Below are positions 1 through 5,061 of a DNA stretch of 7,967 bases, piece by piece. The DNA lies in contig NZ_CAHJWX010000064.1 in assembly GCF_903643065.1 (NCBI RefSeq), positions 1 through 7,967 on the forward strand. Reading direction: 5' to 3'. The translations under genes and the position numbers were made by a program. Within the stretch, counting starts at the first letter, position 1. The number at the start of each line of letters is the position of its first letter. The stretch comes from Sphingomonas bacterium (GTDB lineage Bacteria > Pseudomonadota > Alphaproteobacteria > Sphingomonadales > Sphingomonadaceae). The notes under the pieces are model-generated. The model saw only the letters and a program-made list of their open reading frames with translations, had not been told where the DNA came from and did no database searches.

Positions 1-2940
1 GGGCCGGTGTTCGCCGGGCGGATCGCCGGTTTCACGCTGGCGGTGGGCGCCGCCGCGCCCGCGGCGCTACGCGACGAGGCGGCGCGGGCACCGGACCCGT
101 CGCTGATCGCCTTCACCCCGGGCAGTCCGCAATGGCCGATCCAGTCTCATCAGCAGATCGGCCAGGTGACGCCGCAGGACGCCTGGACGCTACCACGGTC
201 CAACGCACCCTTCGCCGTGCCGGTCGCCAAGCCGGTGCCGTCCGGCCCGGCGCTGGTCGCGCGCGGCGACGGGCGATGGGACGTCGCCGGCTGGCGGCTG
301 GCCGAGGTGCCCAAGGTGACCGCGCCTGGCGCCGCGATCAGCCGCGCCGGGTTTGATGCGCGCGGCTGGTATGTGGCGACGGTGCCGGGCACGGTGCTGA
401 CGACCCTGGTCGATCGCGGCGTCTATCCCGACCCTGCCCACGGCCTGAACAACATGGCGATCCCTGAGGGACTGGCGCGGCAGGATTATTGGTATCGTAG
501 CGAGTTCGACGCGCCGGCCGGCGAGCCGGGCAGGCGCCGGTATCTCACCTTCGACGGCGTCAACTATGCCGCCGAGGTCTGGCTGAACGGCGACGTCATC
601 GGCACGATGAAGGGCGCCTTCATCCGTGGCCGCTTCGATGTCACCGGCAGGCTGCTACCGGGCCGCAACGCGGTCGCCGTGCGCGTCTCACCGCCGCCGC
701 ACCCCGGCCTCGCGCAGGAAGAGTCGCTGACCGGCGGCAATGGCGAGAATGGCGGCACCATGATGCTCGACGGCCCGACCTTCGTCGCGACCGAGGGGTG
801 GGACTGGATCCCCAGCGTCCGCGACCGCAACACCGGGCTGTGGCAGGGCGTGACGCTGAGCGAGACCGGCGCCGCGACGCTCGGCGACGCGCACGTCGTG
901 ACGACGTTGCCCCGGGCGGACAACAGCGTCGCGCAGGTCGAGATCACCACCCCCGTCACCAACCCGACCGACCGCGTGGTGACCGCGACGGTGCGCGCGG
1001 GCTTCGACGACGTCGTCGTGGAAAAGCAGGTGACGCTCGCCCCCGGCCAGTCGGCCGATGTCGTGATGACGCCCGCCAGCTTCCCGCAACTAACGGTCAG
1101 GCATCCCAGGCTGTGGTGGCCCAACGGCTATGGCGACGCCGCGCTCCACGACCTGATGCTGACCGCCAGCGTCGACGGCCGGCCGAGCGACGTGAAGCAT
1201 CTCCGTTTCGGCATACGCCAGGTGACGTACGACCTGTCGCTGATGGACCGCCACGGCGTGCTCGAACGCGTCGGGATCGACCTGTCGCGCGCGCGCCAGC
1301 TGGGTCAGCAGGTCGTCGATGGCAGCCATGCCGGCATCCGCAAGGTCGCCAATGGCTGGGCGGCGAGCCTGGTGCCGGGCGCGGAGACCTCGCCCGCGGT
1401 CACGCCGATCGCCGACGAGGACGGGCTGACGCCCTATCTCGTCATCCGCGTCAACGGGGTCCGCATCGCCGCGCGCGGCGGCAACATCGGCATGGATGAT
1501 TTCATGAAGCGCGTCGATCGCGCCCGGCTGGAACCCTTCTTCCGCCTCCACAAGGATGCTCATCTGAACGTCGTGCGCAACTGGGTTGGGCAGAGCACCG
1601 ACGAGACGTTCTATGACCTGGCCGACGAATACGGCCTGATGGTGCTGAACGATTTCTGGAACTCGACGCAGGATTATAATGTCGAGACGCAGGACCCGGC
1701 GCTGATGATGACCAACGCGACCGACGTGGTGAAGCGTTACCGCAATCACCCCTCGATCGTGTTGTGGTTCGGCCGTAACGAGGGTGTGCCGCAGCCGATC
1801 CTCAACGAAGGCCTGCAGGCGCTGATCAACCGCGAGGACGGCACGCGGCTCTACATGGGCTCGTCCAACCGCGTGAACCTGCAGGACAGCGGCCCCTATA
1901 ACTGGCGGCCCCCGGTCGAGTATTTCACGACCAACGCGCGGGGCTTCTCCGTCGAGAGCGGCACGCCGTCCTTTCCGACGCTCGAATCCTGGAAGCGCGC
2001 GATCCCCGCCGCCGACCAATGGCCGATCAGCGACACTTGGGCGTATCATGATTGGCACCAGGGCGGGAATGGCGGCGTCAAGACGTACATGGACGCGCTC
2101 GCGGCGCGGTTCGGCGCGGGCACCAGCCTCGCCGACTTTGAGCGCAAGGCGCAGATGATGCAGTATGAATCGTACCGCGCGGTGTTCGAGGGGATGAACG
2201 CGGGGCTCTGGACGCGCAACAGTGGACGGATGCTGTGGATGACGCAGCCCGCCTGGCCGTCGTCGCACTGGCAGATGTTCTCGTCGGACTATGATACGCA
2301 CGCGTCCTTCTACGGCGTCAAGAAGGCCGCCGAGCCCGTCCACGTCCAGATGAACCTGCCCGACCACAAGGTCGTACTGGTCAACAACGAGTTGGCGGAC
2401 CTTGGCCGGGTGACCGTCCGTGCCAAGGTGGTGGCGCTGGACGGCCAGGTACTGACGGAGCGGAGCGCGACGATCGCCGCGCCGCGCGAGGCGGTGAGCG
2501 ACGCCTTTACGCTCGATCTCGCGCCGGCGCTGGCGCGGGGCGTCGCGCTGGTCCGGCTGGAGGCGACTGACGCGAAGGGCGCGGTGCTGTCGACCAACTT
2601 CTACTGGCAGGCGAAGGACGATGCTGCGTTCCAGGCCATGAACGCGCTGGCCCCGGTGACGCTGGGGATGCGGTCGGCCGACCGCGTCGAGGGCGACGAG
2701 ACGGTCACCGCCGTCACGTTGACCAACGCCAGCGCGACGCCGGCGATCGAGGCCAAGCTGACAATGGTCAACGCCGACGGCACGCAGGTGCTGCCGGCTT
2801 ATTTCACGGACAACTACCTCTCGCTGCTCCCCGACGAGACACGCACGGTCGAGGTCCGTTACCCGACCGCAAAGGCGGCGAATCCGCACGTGGCCTTGCG
2901 CGGGTGGAACGTCGCGGCGACGGGCGCGCCGGTCCGGTGA
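1..2940 (+). CDS. Glycoside hydrolase family 2 protein (exo-beta-glucosaminidase/beta-mannosidase-like), 5'-partial, with probable LamG-type N-terminal module
   Basis: Predicted retaining beta-glycosidase. The frame is open to base 1, so the GTG at 7 is probably internal; residues below count from it. Residues 1-25 (GRIAGF, then AL...EAA) resemble the last strand and helix of a LamG/concanavalin-like domain. Residues 30-80 are a Pro/Ala-rich linker. Next come the GH2 sugar-binding jelly roll (about 85-290, with YWYRSEF, VWLNG and GWDWIP..RDRNTGLWQ), an immunoglobulin-like domain (about 295-405, ending RLWWPNGYG), the TIM barrel (about 475-770) and a C-terminal immunoglobulin-like region (about 785-975) like that of exo-glucosaminidases. 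In WFGRNEG, E592 should be the acid/base; in FSVESGTPS, E650 should be the nucleophile. RGGNIGMDD and RNWVGQ also fit this subfamily. The TGA stop overlaps the porter start. A secretion signal would lie off-window. Family assignment is strong. The substrate (mannoside, glucosaminide or another beta-glycoside) is not decided by sequence. Confidence 0.93.
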   Translation, partial: GPVFAGRIAGFTLAVGAAAPAALRDEAARAPDPSLIAFTPGSPQWPIQSHQQIGQVTPQDAWTLPRSNAPFAVPVAKPVPSGPALVARGDGRWDVAGWRLAEVPKVTAPGAAISRAGFDARGWYVATVPGTVLTTLVDRGVYPDPAHGLNNMAIPEGLARQDYWYRSEFDAPAGEPGRRRYLTFDGVNYAAEVWLNGDVIGTMKGAFIRGRFDVTGRLLPGRNAVAVRVSPPPHPGLAQEESLTGGNGENGGTMMLDGPTFVATEGWDWIPSVRDRNTGLWQGVTLSETGAATLGDAHVVTTLPRADNSVAQVEITTPVTNPTDRVVTATVRAGFDDVVVEKQVTLAPGQSADVVMTPASFPQLTVRHPRLWWPNGYGDAALHDLMLTASVDGRPSDVKHLRFGIRQVTYDLSLMDRHGVLERVGIDLSRARQLGQQVVDGSHAGIRKVANGWAASLVPGAETSPAVTPIADEDGLTPYLVIRVNGVRIAARGGNIGMDDFMKRVDRARLEPFFRLHKDAHLNVVRNWVGQSTDETFYDLADEYGLMVLNDFWNSTQDYNVETQDPALMMTNATDVVKRYRNHPSIVLWFGRNEGVPQPILNEGLQALINREDGTRLYMGSSNRVNLQDSGPYNWRPPVEYFTTNARGFSVESGTPSFPTLESWKRAIPAADQWPISDTWAYHDWHQGGNGGVKTYMDALAARFGAGTSLADFERKAQMMQYESYRAVFEGMNAGLWTRNSGRMLWMTQPAWPSSHWQMFSSDYDTHASFYGVKKAAEPVHVQMNLPDHKVVLVNNELADLGRVTVRAKVVALDGQVLTERSATIAAPREAVSDAFTLDLAPALARGVALVRLEATDAKGAVLSTNFYWQAKDDAAFQAMNALAPVTLGMRSADRVEGDETVTAVTLTNASATPAIEAKLTMVNADGTQVLPAYFTDNYLSLLPDETRTVEVRYPTAKAANPHVALRGWNVAATGAPVR

Positions 2941-4259
2941 AGGCCAATCTGACGAAGGGCGTCCTCGCCGCCAGCATCGGCACCGCCGCGCTCGCGGGGC
3001 TGTTGTTCGGCTTCGACACGGCGGTCATCGCCGGCGTCACCGGCGACCTGACGCGGGTCTACGACCTGACGCCCCGCACGCTGGGGCTCACCGTGTCGGC
3101 GGCGCTGTGGGGGACGCTCGTGGGCGCGCTGACCACGGGGCGGCCCGGCGACCGGTTCGGCAGCCGGCGGGTGCTGGGCGTGCTCGGCGTGTTCTACGTC
3201 CTGGCCGGCCTTGGCTGCGCGCTCGCGACCGATTGGCCCGCCTTCGTCGCCTTCCGCTTTGTCTGCGGGCTGGCGATCGGCGGGTCGTCGGTGCTGGCGC
3301 CGGTCTATATCGCCGAGGTGGCGCCGCCCGCGCGGCGGGGCCTGCTCGTCGGGCTGTTCCAGCTCGCGATCGTGACCGGCATCCTGGTCGCCTATCTCAG
3401 CAACGCGGTCGTCGCGGGGCTGGTCCACGACGACGCTTGGCGATGGAAGCTGGGCGTGACGGCGCTGCCGGCGATCGTCTTCGTGCTGCTGCTGCTTCGC
3501 ATCCCGGACAGCCCGCGCTGGCTGCTGACGCGCGGGCGCGATGCCGATGCGCGCGCCGCCTTCGCGCGCATCGGCCTGTCGACCGCCGAGGCGTCGATCG
3601 AGGTCGACGGCATCGCCGCCACGCTCGCCGCCAGTCCCGCCGACGAACGGTTGTCGTGGGCGCGGCACCGGCGGCCAATCGTGCTGGCGGTGCTGCTCGC
3701 GAGCTTCAATCAGCTCGCCGGGATCAACGCCGTCCTTTATTACCTTAACGACATCGTCGCGCGCGCGGGTAGCCTGTCGCCCGATCGGCAGGCGGTGCTG
3801 ATCGGTGCGGCGAACCTCGTCTTCACGCTGGTGGGCATGGCGCTGATCGATCGGGTGGGCCGCCGCACGCTGCTCGCGGTCGGCGCGGCTGGGATGACGG
3901 TCTGCCTCGCGGTCGCGGCGGGGGTGCTGTACCGCCGGATCGATGGCGCGGCGCTGCTGCCGGCGCTGGTCGGCTTCATCGCCTGCTTCGCGACCAGCCA
4001 GGGCGCGGTGATCTGGGTCTACCTGTCGGAAATCTTCCCGCAGGCGGTGCGCGCGCGCGGCAGCGCGCTCGGCGCCAGCACGCACTGGCTGCTCAACGCG
4101 GGCATCGCGGCCGTCTTCCCGGCGCTGGTGGCGTGGTCGCCGGGCGCGCCGTTCGTGATCTTCGCCGCCGCGATGGCGGTGCAGGCGATCGTCGTACCGC
4201 TCGTCTTCCCGGAAACTAAGGGCGTCGCGCTCGACGCCATGCAGGAGCGGATGGCATGA
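2937..4259 (+). CDS. MFS sugar porter (XylE/GLUT-like, sugar:H+ symporter)
   Basis: A 440-residue inner-membrane transporter, normal length for the sugar porter family, predicted to bring a monosaccharide into the cytoplasm by proton symport. Twelve hydrophobic segments can be placed (roughly 9-33, 50-67, 79-98, 101-122, 135-157, 171-188, 247-270, 286-304, 309-330, 338-361, 374-398, 403-424). The family motifs are present: FGFDT with D27, the proton-site position in XylE; GDRFGSRR at 71-78; RFVCG at 107-111; PVYIAEVAPPARRG; PDSPRWL at 190-196; NQLAGINAVLYY at 258-269; DRVGRR at 305-310; WVYLSEIFP at 360-368; and PETKG at 425-429. The first Gln of the usual QQ sugar-contact pair is Asn258. I chose the GTG at 2937 because it overlaps the upstream stop as GTGA and puts the first helix at a normal distance. 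A GTG at 2904 would add 11 charged residues. No good Shine-Dalgarno precedes it, so translation probably depends on coupling to the GH2 gene. The transported sugar is unknown. Confidence 0.93.
   Translation: MKANLTKGVLAASIGTAALAGLLFGFDTAVIAGVTGDLTRVYDLTPRTLGLTVSAALWGTLVGALTTGRPGDRFGSRRVLGVLGVFYVLAGLGCALATDWPAFVAFRFVCGLAIGGSSVLAPVYIAEVAPPARRGLLVGLFQLAIVTGILVAYLSNAVVAGLVHDDAWRWKLGVTALPAIVFVLLLLRIPDSPRWLLTRGRDADARAAFARIGLSTAEASIEVDGIAATLAASPADERLSWARHRRPIVLAVLLASFNQLAGINAVLYYLNDIVARAGSLSPDRQAVLIGAANLVFTLVGMALIDRVGRRTLLAVGAAGMTVCLAVAAGVLYRRIDGAALLPALVGFIACFATSQGAVIWVYLSEIFPQAVRARGSALGASTHWLLNAGIAAVFPALVAWSPGAPFVIFAAAMAVQAIVVPLVFPETKGVALDAMQERMA
4243..4247 (+). promoter_or_regulatory. Ribosome binding site AGGAG of the SGNH hydrolase gene
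   Basis: A perfect AGGAG lies inside the last codons of the sugar porter gene, 8 nt before the ATG at 4256. It supports that ATG as the true start, even though the start overlaps the porter stop codon by 4 bp. The gene can therefore load ribosomes itself as well as by coupling, unlike the porter start at 2937, which lacks such a site. Confidence 0.8.
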
Positions 4260-4987
4260 AAAAGCTGGTGATGACGTTGACGACCCTCGCGGTCGCGGCG
4301 ACCGCGACCGCCCAGCAGGGCGCACCGTCCGCCGAGGAGATCCGTTTGCACCAGGACTGGGCGTGGCTCGATCATTATCGCGAGGCGAACGCCGCGCTGG
4401 CGCCCGACCCGGCGCACCGCCGCGTCGTGTTCATGGGCGACTCGATCACCCAGGGGTGGGCCGAGCAGATGCCCGGCTTCTTCGCCGACGATCGGGTCGG
4501 ACGCGGGATCAGCGGGCAGACCACGCCGCAGATGCTGCTCCGCTTCCGCCAGGACGTGATCGCGCTCCATCCGGCGGCCGTGCAGATCATGGGTGGTACC
4601 AACGACATCGCCGGCAACACCGGCCCAATGACGCTGGCCGAGACCGAGGGCAACATCGCATCCATGGCCGAGCTGGCGCGCGCCAACGGCATCCGCGTGA
4701 TCATCGCCTCCGTGCCGCCGGCCGACCATTTCAACTGGCGGCCCGGGCTGGTCACCGCGCCCGCGATCGCCGCGCTCAACACCTGGCTGCGGGCCTATGC
4801 CGCGCGCACGGGCGCGGTCTATGCCGATTACTGGAGCGTGCTCCACGACGGCGACGCGATGCGCGCCTCGCTGACTCCCGACGGGGTCCATCCCAATCGG
4901 GCGGGCTATGCCCTGATGGCCCCCGTCGCCGAGACCGCGATCCGCGCCGTCCTCGCCCCGCCGCCCGGACGCGCGCACCGGTCCTGA
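4256..4987 (+). CDS. Secreted SGNH/GDSL-family hydrolase (probable carbohydrate or acyl esterase)
   Basis: A 243-residue exported hydrolase. The N-terminus (KK, a hydrophobic stretch, then ATA|QQ) is a Sec signal peptide with likely cleavage after A19, placing the enzyme in the periplasm or outside. All four SGNH blocks are visible. Block I is GDSIT with nucleophile S63. Block II is GISGQTT with oxyanion-hole G87. Block III is GGTND with N116. Block V is DGVHPN with D209 and H212 completing the triad. The spacing fits single-domain enzymes of the TesA/acetylxylan-esterase/PAF-acetylhydrolase-like group. The ATG overlaps the porter stop (ATGA) and has a strong ribosome binding site, so this is the third gene of the operon. 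Given its neighbours, removing acetyl or other acyl groups from an imported glycan is the best guess. A lipase, thioesterase or arylesterase role cannot be excluded from sequence. Confidence 0.9.
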   Translation: MKKLVMTLTTLAVAATATAQQGAPSAEEIRLHQDWAWLDHYREANAALAPDPAHRRVVFMGDSITQGWAEQMPGFFADDRVGRGISGQTTPQMLLRFRQDVIALHPAAVQIMGGTNDIAGNTGPMTLAETEGNIASMAELARANGIRVIIASVPPADHFNWRPGLVTAPAIAALNTWLRAYAARTGAVYADYWSVLHDGDAMRASLTPDGVHPNRAGYALMAPVAETAIRAVLAPPPGRAHRS

Positions 4988-5061
4988 CGAGCGGCCGCCT
5001 GCCCGAGCCCAAAGAAGCCCACCCCGCCGGCGGGGTTCGCCGGGCGGGACGGGTACGGTGG
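4988..5061. other. Convergent intergenic spacer
   Basis: The 74 bp between the two convergent stop codons are GC-rich. Apart from the palindrome at 5021-5036, I see no gene or regulatory site. It is the only noncoding stretch in the window. Confidence 0.8.
5021..5036 (-). terminator. Probable intrinsic terminator, mainly for the receptor gene
   Basis: The sequence ACCCCGCCGGCGGGGT is a perfect 16-bp palindrome between two convergent genes. Read on the minus strand, the hairpin is followed after three G by CTTCTTT (5011-5017), a pyrimidine/T-rich tail as in weak intrinsic terminators. Read on the plus strand it is followed by TTCGCCGGGC with no T run, so it would be a poorer terminator for the operon. 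Further GC complementarity (GCCCG at 5001-5005 with CGGGC at 5041-5045) could extend the structure. It begins 26 nt past the receptor stop codon. Termination in both directions is possible but not shown. Confidence 0.55.

Noticed and set aside
7..9. GTG at 7 as the start of the GH2 protein
   Set aside because: The frame is open to base 1, no ribosome binding site or signal peptide is visible, and the first residues look like the end of a domain.
1090..2889. 599-codon open frame on the minus strand opposite the GH2 gene
   Set aside because: It is rich in Arg, His, Gly and Val with no recognisable domain, as expected of an antisense shadow of a GC-rich gene. The + strand frame carries clear GH2 motifs throughout.
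2904..2936. Upstream GTG start for the porter (11 extra residues)
   Set aside because: The added residues are charged and unlike sugar porter N-termini. The GTG at 2937 gives the common 4-bp stop/start overlap.
2859..4325. 488-codon open frame on the minus strand opposite the porter gene
   Set aside because: Its composition is extremely rich in Arg, Gln, Asp and His with no domain, and it runs across two well-supported + strand genes. It is a GC-skew artefact.
5001..5048. Possible small RNA or REP-type repeat in the convergent spacer
   Set aside because: The palindrome occurs once in the window and the spacer is only 74 bp. A terminator explains it adequately.
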